A stretch of 5,098 nt of DNA from NCBI GenBank assembly GCA_002320245.1, contig DCKD01000041.1, positions 1 to 5,098 on the forward strand, in the 5' to 3' direction. Shown piece after piece: positions 1 through 4,862 of this stretch. The notes below the pieces were generated by a model that worked only from the letters and a program-made list of their open reading frames with translations, did not search any database and was not told the DNA's origin. Origin of the DNA: Lachnospiraceae bacterium UBA1683. GTDB taxonomy: Bacteria > Bacillota > Clostridia > Lachnospirales > Lachnospiraceae. The position numbers and the translations under genes are program-made. Position 1 is the stretch's first letter, and the number at the start of each line of letters is the position of its first letter.

Positions 1-1
1 G

Positions 2-97
2 GATGCTTCGAACATTTTGAAGCCTGCCTTGGCTCGTGGCGAGCTGAGGACAATCGGCTCCACTACTCTTGATGAATATCAGAAATATTTCGAGACC
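2..97 (+). pseudogene. Clp/Hsp100 ATPase fragment (first nucleotide-binding domain)
   Basis: The frame starting at base 2 reads DASNILKPALARGEL, then RTIGSTTLDEYQKYFE. This matches the stretch after Walker B in the first AAA+ domain of ClpB/ClpC chaperones. LKPALARGEL is the family block and IGSTTLDEY is the sensor-1 region, usually IGATTLDEY. In intact family members an acidic or lysine-rich stretch and the ALxRRFQ arginine-finger segment follow; here the match stops after the YFE triplet and the frame runs into helix-turn-helix-like residues. Only about 32 residues of a protein normally over 700 aa are present, so at least the 3' end is lost. Whether the upstream part is intact lies outside the window. 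The family assignment is strong; choosing between ClpB, ClpC and a related Clp ATPase is not possible from this piece. Confidence 0.75.
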
Positions 98-324
98 GCC
101 AGTAAAGCATTACAGGCTTTACGAAACAATATGCAGAATGGATTGCAGAAGAACTGGCTGAAAAAATGCAGGTATCCCGTCAGGCAGTATCAAAATGGGA
201 GGGCGCTCAAACCGTACCTGACCTCAAAAGGATATTAATGTCTGGCAATCTTTTCAGGGGGACAACCGATTATTTGCTCAAGGACAAAATTGAGGGCGAG
301 GACGCACCAACGGTTTACGTATAG
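98..324 (+). pseudogene. XRE-family HTH regulator remnant, frameshifted, no start
   Basis: The frame containing base 145 reads AEELAEKMQVSRQAVSKWE, then GAQTVPDLKRIL and TTDYLLKDKIEGE, ending at TAG 322-324. This is the classic Cro/C1-type helix-turn-helix of Firmicute XRE regulators, followed by the usual STDYLLKDE-like tail. The expected N-terminal helix (ALQALRKQY-like) lies in the upstream frame at about 104-132. A missing A in the AAA run near 124-126 would explain the change of frame. The sequence between about 133 and 147 is also scrambled compared with the usual GLSQEELAEKM. The HTH frame is closed by TAA at 103-105 and has no plausible start with a ribosome site, and the upstream frame is fused to the Clp fragment. 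I read it as a decayed gene. A short product from the internal ATG at 163 is possible but would lack part of the HTH. Confidence 0.7.
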
Positions 325-450
325 TCTGCCTGCAGGTTGGTTAAGCGGCAGACCGCAGGTCTTCGAATTTCAAAGCCGATACATGGTTTCATCAGGACGG
401 GCGAGCGATTGTCTCCCACTGTTTCTGTGTACTGTGTATCGGCTTTTTTA
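324..450 (+). ncRNA. Candidate structured RNA or attenuator-like fold
   Basis: No convincing protein is seen here on either strand, but the + strand is rich in inverted repeats. GTCTGCC (324-330) pairs with GGCAGAC (347-353) around a 16-nt loop. An alternative hairpin, AGACC (350-354) with GGTCT (358-362), competes for the same bases. CCTGC (329-333) can also pair with GCAGG (355-359). A 12-bp terminator-like stem follows at 372-446 with a T-rich tail. The order of switchable 5' stems then a terminator resembles a small RNA or a leader. No known riboswitch or RNA family core was recognised, and no good promoter was found directly upstream. The RNA type is a guess. Confidence 0.3.
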
Positions 451-454
451 TTTT
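372..454 (+). terminator. Long-loop intrinsic terminator, convergent to pflA
   Basis: AAAGCCGATACA (372-383) is perfectly complementary to TGTATCGGCTTT (435-446). The pairing can extend inward by four more pairs (384-387 with 431-434, two of them G-T wobbles). T6-A-T4 follows on the + strand, as expected of a rightward intrinsic terminator. The 43-51 nt loop is longer than usual. Read leftward, the stem is followed only by TTTGAAATT, so it would be a poor terminator for pflA, which has no better one in the gap. Confidence 0.55.
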
Positions 455-515
455 GCCGGTTTACAACTAAATGACCGACCGAATAGGTTTTCCGCCTTTC
501 TGAGTATTTTGCCAA

Positions 516-1274
516 TCACAACCCTGATACATTTGTATGCAGCAGTTTATTTGCATTCTCCACACGTTCAACAGACGGCTGCTCAATGCCCTTCAGTTCA
601 TATTCATATCCTAGTTCGTCCCACTTATATGCACCCAATGTGTGATATGGAAGCACTTCCACACGCTCAACATTTTCCAGCGACTGAATAAACTCATCCA
701 GCTTGATTAAATACTCATCATAATCACTTCGCTCCGGAACAAGGACGTGACGAATCCATACCGGCTTCTTCGTATCGGAAAGATACCTCGCCATATCCAA
801 AATGTTCTGATTCGTGCATCCGGTCAGAATCTTATGCTGTTCATCGTCAATATGCTTAATATCCAGCATCACTAAATCTGTGTACTTCATCAGTTCCCTG
901 AATTTACTAAAGAAAGGTTCTTCCCTTGTAAATGGATTTCCACTGGTATCCAGTGTCGTATGCACTCCCTGCGCCTTCGCTTTCTTAAACAGTTCCGTCA
1001 GGAAATCAATCTGAAGAAGCGGCTCACCTCCGCTTACTGTAATTCCGCCTTCCTTTGCCCAATAAGAACGATATTTCAGCGCCTTATTCAAAAGCTCATC
1101 CACCGTGTATGGTGTTCCGGTCTGCATCTTCCATGTGTCCGGATTGTGACAAAACTGACAGCGCATCGCACATCCGGTCAGGAAAATCACATACCGCACT
1201 CCCGGTCCATCCACCGATCCAAAACTTTCCAATGAATGAACATACCCGGTAAGCTCCTTGTTCTCTTCTGCCAT
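516..1274 (-). CDS. pflA: Pyruvate formate-lyase activating enzyme (radical SAM)
   Basis: This 252-aa cytosolic radical-SAM enzyme uses a [4Fe-4S] cluster and S-adenosylmethionine to abstract hydrogen from the active-site glycine of pyruvate formate-lyase, switching it on under anaerobiosis. The N-terminus has the family opening VHSLESFGSVDGPGVR (about 12-27). The cluster motif is C35-x3-C39-x2-C42 in GCAMRCQFCHNPDTW. The SAM-binding GGEP motif is at 82-85, and TLDTSGN and DLVMLDIKH follow as in known PflA proteins. Length is close to the roughly 246 aa of the E. coli enzyme, so it appears complete. The start is supported by AGGAGG at 1283-1288, 8 nt before ATG. It lies 172 bp downstream of pflB on the same strand, its usual place in Clostridia. 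The gap contains a strong palindrome and a weak promoter candidate, so it may be read both through pflB and separately. Confidence 0.97.
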   Translation of the reverse strand: MAEENKELTGYVHSLESFGSVDGPGVRYVIFLTGCAMRCQFCHNPDTWKMQTGTPYTVDELLNKALKYRSYWAKEGGITVSGGEPLLQIDFLTELFKKAKAQGVHTTLDTSGNPFTREEPFFSKFRELMKYTDLVMLDIKHIDDEQHKILTGCTNQNILDMARYLSDTKKPVWIRHVLVPERSDYDEYLIKLDEFIQSLENVERVEVLPYHTLGAYKWDELGYEYELKGIEQPSVERVENANKLLHTNVSGL

Positions 1275-1298
1275 ATTCAGTTCCTCCTTTTTCAGAAT

Positions 1299-1326
1299 AT
1301 TGTACAGGAATCTGTCCCTTCTGCAA
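1299..1326 (-). promoter_or_regulatory. Weak candidate promoter for pflA
   Basis: On the minus strand TTGCAG (1326-1321), a 16-nt spacer and TACAAT (1304-1299) form a partial sigma-A match. The transcript would start near 1292, just before the AGGAGG at 1283-1288. The -35 is poor. It would let the activase be made independently of pflB, but read-through from pflB is an equally good explanation. Confidence 0.3.
1311..1323 (+). repeat. Degenerate copy of the CTGTCCCTTTTG motif
   Basis: TCTGTCCCTTCTG differs at two positions from ACTGTCCCTTTTG, a motif spanning the centre of the nearby palindrome. It lies about 50 bp to its left in the same orientation. Taken with the copy at 1404-1416, it suggests decayed repeat units on both sides. 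Confidence 0.35.
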
Positions 1327-1331
1327 TTATT

Positions 1332-1349
1332 ATTCAGAAAATTCTGAAT
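1332..1349. repeat. 18-bp inverted repeat, possible operator
   Basis: ATTCAGAA, a 2-bp gap and TTCTGAAT form a perfect inverted repeat just upstream of the weak pflA promoter candidate. TTCAGAA occurs again at 1291-1297 near the ribosome site. It could be a protein-binding site or a minor hairpin; no regulator is assigned. Confidence 0.4.
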
Positions 1350-1358
1350 TTGGAGAGC

Positions 1359-1397
1359 AAAGGGGACTGTCCCTTTTGAAAAGGGACAGTCCCCTTT
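1359..1397. repeat. REPIN-like 39-bp perfect palindrome between pflB and pflA
   Basis: AAAGGGGACTGTCCCTTTT (1359-1377) is followed by a single G and then its exact reverse complement (1379-1397). Each arm is itself a small palindrome, GGGACTGTCCC or GGGACAGTCCC, so the unit is two facing hairpins joined by TTTTGAAAA. This nested design matches REP doublets (REPINs), which in other bacteria are moved by Y1/RAYT transposases. GGGGACAGTCCCC-type repeats are, to my knowledge, common between genes in Clostridia. In RNA the whole unit folds into a 19-bp stem whose leftward read ends CCCCTTTGC, so it could partly terminate or protect the pflB mRNA and lower pflA expression. Family assignment is by pattern only. 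Confidence 0.8.
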
Positions 1398-1403
1398 GAA
1401 GAA

Positions 1404-1416
1404 ACTGCCCCTTTTG
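1404..1416 (+). repeat. Degenerate copy of the CTGTCCCTTTTG motif
   Basis: ACTGCCCCTTTTG has one mismatch to ACTGTCCCTTTTG and sits 7 bp to the right of the perfect palindrome in the same orientation, close to the pflB stop codon. It looks like a decayed or partial repeat half. Confidence 0.4.
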
Positions 1417-1446
1417 ATATCTTATCTTTTATTGTTCCCTTATTCC

Positions 1447-3699
1447 CTACATTGCTTTGTGGCAAGTTCTGGAAATAACGTCCATCTGCTGCTCTTTTGT
1501 CAAGTCGATGAATTTAACAGCGTATCCAGATACACGGATTGTGAAGTTTGCGTATTCTGGTTTCTCTGGATGCTCCATAGCATCGATAAGCTTCTCTGTT
1601 CCGAATACGTTTACATTCAGGTGATGTGCACCCTGGTCGAAGTATCCGTCAAGAACATGTACCAGATTATCTGTACGCTCTTCGTCGCTGTGTCCAAGTG
1701 CGCTTGGGCTGATTGTCTGTGTATTTGAAATACCGTCCAGAGCCAGCTCGTATGGCAGTTTGGCAACTGAGTTCAGGGACGCCAGCAGACCGTTCTGCTC
1801 TGCACCGTAAGATGGGTTAGCACCTGGTGACAGTGGCTCGCCTGCTTTTCTTCCGTCCGGAAGAGCTCCTGTAGCCTTACCATATACAACGTTAGATGTA
1901 ATTGTAAGGATAGAAGTTGTAGGCTCGGAATCTCTGTATGTATGGCATTTGCTCAGTTTGTGCATGAATGTCTTCAACAGCCATACTGCGATATCGTCTG
2001 CGCGGTCATCGTCATTACCATATTTCGGAAAGTCTCCTTCTACTTCGAAGTCAACTACCATTCCGTCTTCATCACGGATTGCTTTTACTTTTGCGTATTT
2101 AATTGCACTGATAGAGTCTACTACGTGTGAGAATCCGGCAATACCTGTAGCAAATGTACGTCTTACATCTGTGTCAATCAGAGCCATCTCTGCTGCTTCA
2201 TAGTAATATTTGTCATGCATATAATGAATCATGTTCAGGGTGTCTACATACAGTTTAGACAGCCATTCCATCATATCATCATATCTTTCCATAACCTCTT
2301 CGTAGTCAAGGTATTCAGAAGTAATCGGTCTGTAAGCCGGTCCTACCTGCTGTTTTGTCTTCTCATCAACACCACCGTTGATTGCGTATAACAGACACTT
2401 AGCAAGGTTTGCACGTGCTCCGAAGAACTGAATCTCTTTACCAGTCTGTGTAGCAGATACACAACAGCAGATGCTGTAATCATCGCCCCATACCGGACGC
2501 ATAACATCATCATTTTCGTACTGGATTGAACTTGTTGTTACAGAAATCAAAGATGCATATTTCTTGAAGTTCTCAGGCAGTCTTGAAGAGTACAGTACTG
2601 TCAGGTTCGGCTCTGGTGACGGTTCCATGTTCTCCAGTGTGTGCAGGAAACGGAAATCGTTCTTTGTTACCATAGAACGTCCATCCTGTCCCATACCGGC
2701 AACTTCCAGTGTAGCCCATACCGGGTCACCTGAGAAGAGTTCGTTGTAAGATGGGATTCTCGCGAACTTAACCATTCTGAACTTCATAACCATGTGGTCA
2801 ATAAGTTCCTGAGCCTCAGACTCTGTCAGGATGCCTTTTTTGATATCTCTTTCAATATAAATGTCAAGGAATGTAGATACACGTCCAACACTCATTGCAG
2901 CACCGTTCTGAGTCTTGATAGCTGCAAGGTATCCAAAGTACAGCCACTGAGCTGCTTCTCTTGCATCTTTGGCAGGTGCGGAAATATCAAATCCGTAAGT
3001 TGCTGCCATTTCTTTCATATCTTTCAGAGCTTTAATCTGCTCTGCAATTTCTTCACGAAGACGGAAATCCGTTCCCTTCATGCCATGTCTTGCATAACGC
3101 TCAAAGTCATACTGTTTTTTCTGAATCAGGAAATCAATTCCGTACAGAGCTACACGACGATAGTCACCAACGATACGTCCACGTCCGTATGTATCCGGAA
3201 GTCCTGTGATGATATGGTTGTGACGAACTTTCTTCATCTCTGGTGTGTAGATATCGAATACACCCTGATTGTGTGTTTTATGATATTTTGTGAAAATCTC
3301 ATGTAATTTCTCACTTGGCTGGTATCCGTATGTTGTACAAGCCTGCTCTGCCATCTTAATACCACCGTATGGCATAAATGCTCTCTTGAGCGGTTTATCT
3401 GTCTGAAGACCTACGATTTTCTCAAGGTCTTTCATGCTTTCATCAATATATCCAGGGCCGTATGCTGTCAGACCGGAAACAACCTCTGTCTCCATATCAA
3501 GAACTCCGCCTTTTGCACGCTCTTCTTTCTGCAGTTCCTGCAGTTTTCCCCATAATTTGTCGGTTGCTTCTGTCGGTCCTTCCAGGAATGACTCGTCACC
3601 ATCATATGGTGTGTAGTTTTCCTGAATGAAATCGCGGACATCTACAGAGTGTAACCAGTTTTTTCCTACAAAACCTTCCCACTGTTCATACTGTGCCAT
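1447..3699 (-). CDS. pflB: Formate C-acetyltransferase (pyruvate formate-lyase)
   Basis: This 750-aa cytosolic glycyl-radical enzyme converts pyruvate and CoA to acetyl-CoA and formate, a central step of anaerobic sugar fermentation. The glycyl-radical motif RVSGYAVKF is near the C-terminus with the radical glycine at G725, 25 residues from the end as in E. coli PflB. The catalytic cysteines lie in SICCCVSATQ (C411-C413); by alignment from memory C412 and C413 are the usual pair, and C411 replaces the alanine common elsewhere. QFFGARANLAK, YAINGGVDEK, NIIHYMHDKY-like and LTITSNVVYGK blocks are all present, so the protein is full length with no frameshift. ATG 3697-3699 is supported by AAGGAGG at 3710-3716, 10 nt upstream, and by the normal N-terminus (WEGFVGKNW). 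It is transcribed leftward from the promoter at 3749-3777, with pflA next downstream. Confidence 0.98.
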   Translation of the reverse strand: MAQYEQWEGFVGKNWLHSVDVRDFIQENYTPYDGDESFLEGPTEATDKLWGKLQELQKEERAKGGVLDMETEVVSGLTAYGPGYIDESMKDLEKIVGLQTDKPLKRAFMPYGGIKMAEQACTTYGYQPSEKLHEIFTKYHKTHNQGVFDIYTPEMKKVRHNHIITGLPDTYGRGRIVGDYRRVALYGIDFLIQKKQYDFERYARHGMKGTDFRLREEIAEQIKALKDMKEMAATYGFDISAPAKDAREAAQWLYFGYLAAIKTQNGAAMSVGRVSTFLDIYIERDIKKGILTESEAQELIDHMVMKFRMVKFARIPSYNELFSGDPVWATLEVAGMGQDGRSMVTKNDFRFLHTLENMEPSPEPNLTVLYSSRLPENFKKYASLISVTTSSIQYENDDVMRPVWGDDYSICCCVSATQTGKEIQFFGARANLAKCLLYAINGGVDEKTKQQVGPAYRPITSEYLDYEEVMERYDDMMEWLSKLYVDTLNMIHYMHDKYYYEAAEMALIDTDVRRTFATGIAGFSHVVDSISAIKYAKVKAIRDEDGMVVDFEVEGDFPKYGNDDDRADDIAVWLLKTFMHKLSKCHTYRDSEPTTSILTITSNVVYGKATGALPDGRKAGEPLSPGANPSYGAEQNGLLASLNSVAKLPYELALDGISNTQTISPSALGHSDEERTDNLVHVLDGYFDQGAHHLNVNVFGTEKLIDAMEHPEKPEYANFTIRVSGYAVKFIDLTKEQQMDVISRTCHKAM

Positions 3700-3748
3700 C
3701 GTCTAATAGCCTCCTTATATTTTCACTTTTATTTGTTTCAACAGTGGC

Positions 3749-3777
3749 AGTATAACATCATGTTAAAAAAAAGACAA
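3749..3777 (-). promoter_or_regulatory. Probable pflB promoter
   Basis: On the minus strand TTGTCT (3777-3772), a 17-nt spacer and TATACT (3754-3749) give four and five matches to the sigma-A hexamers at ideal spacing. Transcription would begin near 3742, leaving a leader of about 43 nt before the pflB ATG. The -10 is overlapped by a palindrome at 3753-3765 and the -35 lies inside a hairpin at 3765-3797, so occupancy by a regulator or local DNA structure could control it. Confidence 0.65.
3753..3765. promoter_or_regulatory. 13-bp palindrome overlapping pflB -10, candidate operator
   Basis: TAACATCATGTTA is a perfect inverted repeat with a single central base. It covers the upstream part of the -10 and runs into the spacer, a typical repressor position. 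It does not fit the FNR consensus (TTGATnnnnATCAA) or a standard Rex or CcpA site as I know them. The regulator is unknown, though a redox or carbon signal would suit pflB. Confidence 0.45.
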
Positions 3778-3797
3778 CCTCTAAAGGTCTTTTTTTT
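3765..3797. terminator. A8/T8 hairpin, weak bidirectional terminator-like element
   Basis: AAAAAAAAG (3765-3773) pairs with CTTTTTTTT (3789-3797). An ACA bulge follows, then ACCT/AGGT closes a CTAA loop. Either strand reads a hairpin with a flanking U8 run. The GC core is short, so termination would be weak. It separates the pflB promoter from more distant upstream start sites and overlaps its -35. Confidence 0.4.
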
Positions 3798-3942
3798 GAC
3801 ATGTACCTGATTTTGTACAATTTGTGTGTTTTTGCAAATGCAATCTACTAGATGATGTTGTTTATGACATTATCAATATACCAAATGTTGCATTTTTCTG
3901 TACATATTATAATGCCGTCATTTTCTTAATAATAAAAAACTT
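3798..3942. other. AT-rich spacer between divergent promoters
   Basis: No gene or RNA is seen here. TGTAC recurs three times (about 3803, 3815 and 3900), including the palindrome TTGTACAA. TATAAT occurs on both strands around 3906-3913, without a good -35 on either. GATGATGTTG at 3852-3861 resembles half of the pflB palindrome in inverted orientation. These may be secondary promoters or regulator sites, but none is firm. Confidence 0.3.
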
Positions 3943-3970
3943 TTTAAGCATAGAAAAAGTATGATACAAT
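3943..3970 (+). promoter_or_regulatory. Extended -10 promoter for the acetyltransferase gene
   Basis: TGATACAAT (3962-3970) is an extended -10 with five matches in the hexamer. The -35 position holds only TTTAAG (3943-3948, 16-nt spacer), a weak match that an extended -10 can tolerate. The start site would be near 3977, about 26 nt before the ATG at 4003. Confidence 0.55.
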
Positions 3971-4002
3971 AGATACAGAATATCAGAGAAAGGTCAACCG
4001 AT

Positions 4003-4488
4003 ATGAAAATAAGAAAAGCTACTATGCAAGATTTAGAAGTAATGATGAAACTGTATGAAAACGCCCGTGCATTCATGGCAAGCCATGGCAATCCGACACA
4101 ATGGGGAACTTCCTACCCCTCCCAGAAATTACTGGAATCCGACATCCGCTCCGGTTCCAGTTATGTATGTGAAGAACACGGTTTCATCACCGCCACATTT
4201 TTCTATAGAAAAGATGCTGATTCTGATTATGCAAAAATCTATCAGGGACAATGGCTGAACGAATCTCCTTATGGAGTTGTCCACCGCATTACCTCAGACG
4301 GCACAATAAAAGGCACCGCTTCCTTCTGCCTGAGTTGGGCTTTGGAACAATGCGGCAATTTGAAAATTGATACCCACCGGGACAACCTTATTATGCAGCA
4401 TATGCTGGAAAAGAACGGTTTTTCCTATTGTGGAATCATCTACTTAACGGACGGCAGCGAACGGATGGCATACCAAAAAACCGCATAA
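4003..4488 (+). CDS. GNAT-family N-acetyltransferase
   Basis: This 161-aa protein is probably a soluble acetyl-CoA-dependent acetyltransferase; its substrate cannot be told. The N-terminus MKIRKATMQDLEVMMKLYENAR is the usual first strand and helix of the fold. GVVHRITSDGTIKGTAS (about 91-107) occupies the acetyl-CoA pyrophosphate loop, although the textbook RxxGxG/A is replaced by SDGTIKGTA. IDTHRDNLIMQHMLEKNGF (122-140) and CGIIYL (143-148) match the C-terminal motif of a subfamily common in Firmicutes. Length is normal for a single-domain GNAT. The start is supported by AGAAAGG at 3987-3993, 9 nt upstream, and by the extended -10 before it. It is divergent from pflB with 303 bp between start codons and appears to be a single-gene unit. 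No clear terminator follows; only a weak A6/T6 stem occurs at about 4549-4566. Confidence 0.9.
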   Translation: MKIRKATMQDLEVMMKLYENARAFMASHGNPTQWGTSYPSQKLLESDIRSGSSYVCEEHGFITATFFYRKDADSDYAKIYQGQWLNESPYGVVHRITSDGTIKGTASFCLSWALEQCGNLKIDTHRDNLIMQHMLEKNGFSYCGIIYLTDGSERMAYQKTA

Positions 4489-4566
4489 TTGGGCAGGCTG
4501 CAAAGCAACACGCGGAACATACTAAAAACGCCTTACAAAAAACGTCCTAAAAAACAATATTTTTTC

Positions 4567-4595
4567 TTGACAAACGCATCTCTACTGGGTATAAT
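4567..4595 (+). promoter_or_regulatory. Consensus promoter of the tRNA-Trp gene
   Basis: TTGACA (4567-4572), a 17-nt spacer and TATAAT (4590-4595) match both sigma-A hexamers perfectly at the ideal distance. The start would be near 4602, about 28 nt before the tRNA. Such strength is typical of stable RNA genes and shows that this tRNA is its own transcription unit. Confidence 0.92.
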
Positions 4596-4602
4596 AATCG
4601 AG

Positions 4603-4619
4603 TGGCTGGCAAGCAGCCA
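4603..4619 (+). other. Leader hairpin at the 5' end of the tRNA precursor
   Basis: TGGCTG (4603-4608) pairs with CAGCCA (4614-4619) around a GCAAG loop. It begins at or near the predicted first transcribed base, so it would cap the precursor and leave about 10 unpaired nt before the tRNA. A role in RNase P processing or 5' stability is inference. Confidence 0.5.
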
Positions 4620-4629
4620 TTCATAGTAT

Positions 4630-4700
4630 AGGGGATTGGTCAAATGGTATGATAGGGGTCTCCAAAACCTTTGGTGGGAGTTCGATTCTCTCATCCCCTG
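4630..4700 (+). tRNA. tRNA-Trp (CCA anticodon)
   Basis: The 71-nt cloverleaf is complete. The acceptor stem AGGGGAT (4630-4636) pairs fully with ATCCCCT (4693-4699), and G4700 is the discriminator, as expected for bacterial tRNA-Trp. The D stem is 4639-4642 with 4650-4653, with GG in the loop. The anticodon stem GGGGT (4655-4659) pairs with ACCTT (4667-4671) around CTCCAAA, giving anticodon CCA at 4662-4664. The T arm is GGGAG/CTCTC with loop TTCGATT. CCA is not encoded and must be added. The outer two anticodon-stem pairs are both G-U, and the variable loop is only 4 nt, which makes this copy look weaker than typical Firmicute tRNA-Trp. Confidence 0.96.
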
Positions 4701-4704
4701 TTTT

Positions 4705-4735
4705 CCACAGTTCTTCGGAATTGTGGGATTTTTTT
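4705..4735 (+). terminator. Intrinsic terminator of the tRNA-Trp unit
   Basis: CCACAGTTC (4705-4713) pairs with GAATTGTGG (4718-4726) around a stable TTCG tetraloop, with one G-U pair, and T7 follows at 4729-4735. It starts 4 nt after the mature tRNA, so the unit is a single-tRNA transcript. Confidence 0.93.
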
Positions 4736-4749
4736 GTTTTCCAGCATGG

Positions 4750-4778
4750 TTGACGGCTTTCCGGTATTTTTGTATTTT
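4750..4778 (+). promoter_or_regulatory. Possible promoter for a short transcript before the hairpin at 4863
   Basis: TTGACG (4750-4755), a 17-nt spacer and TATTTT (4773-4778) are a moderate sigma-A match, and a lone TATAAT lies at 4787-4792. Either could start a transcript of about 100 nt ending at the terminator at 4863-4894. The region is AT-rich, so chance matches are likely. Confidence 0.25.
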
Positions 4779-4848
4779 GTGAAAACTATAATATTTTGTA
4801 AAAAATATAGCATTTTATAGCACTATGCAACACGCCATGCAACACGAA
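4773..4848 (+). repeat. Array of three pairs of phased short direct repeats
   Basis: TATTTTGTRAAAA occurs at 4773-4785 and 4792-4804 (19-bp period). TATAGCA occurs at 4806-4812 and 4816-4822 (10-bp period). ATGCAACACG occurs at 4825-4834 and 4837-4846 (12-bp period). Near-helical spacing suggests protein binding to one DNA face. Location just beyond a tRNA terminator and similarity in style to arm-type sites of tyrosine recombinases suggest an attachment region or its remnant, but no integrase gene or duplicated tRNA end is visible. Confidence 0.6.
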
Positions 4849-4862
4849 AGATGATACAATAT

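Noticed and set aside
335..370. tRNA-like bases (GGTTGGTTAAGC ... TTCGAAT) on the + strand
   Set aside because: No T stem, acceptor stem or standard anticodon arm can be formed around them.
382..400. CTGATGA and GAAA-like bases on the - strand suggesting a hammerhead ribozyme core
   Set aside because: The stems needed between and around the core do not pair properly, so the resemblance is by chance.
315..515. Open frame of 66 codons on the - strand just after pflA
   Set aside because: It spans the 324-450 fold, has no ribosome site and has no family resemblance that I can support. The hairpins explain the region better.
290..691. Open frame of 133 codons on the + strand
   Set aside because: It overlaps the end of pflA antisense and the inverted-repeat region. 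It has low-complexity, Cys/Leu/His-rich composition with no domain and no ribosome site, so I read it as a chance frame.
1396..1728. 110-codon + strand frame opposite the pflB 3' end
   Set aside because: It starts in the repeat region and is otherwise antisense to pflB, with no supporting start signals.
2794..3306. 170-codon + strand frame opposite pflB
   Set aside because: It is antisense to a strongly conserved enzyme, Cys/Phe/Ser-rich, without a ribosome site. It is a shadow of pflB.
3961..3971. ATGATACAATA shared with 4851-4861
   Set aside because: Both are extended -10-like, but the second has no -35 and lies directly against the terminator stem at 4863. The shared string is probably chance in AT-rich DNA.
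4505..4512. GCAACACG upstream of the tRNA as a left-hand partner of the repeat array
   Set aside because: Only 8 bp match and the context differs, which is not enough to claim a flanking duplication.
4825..4854. Mini frame MQHAMQHER made by the ATGCAACACG repeats, with a similar MQHEGCYFES at 4903-4935
   Set aside because: Neither has a ribosome site; the ATG is part of the repeat unit itself. A DNA-level repeat explains them.
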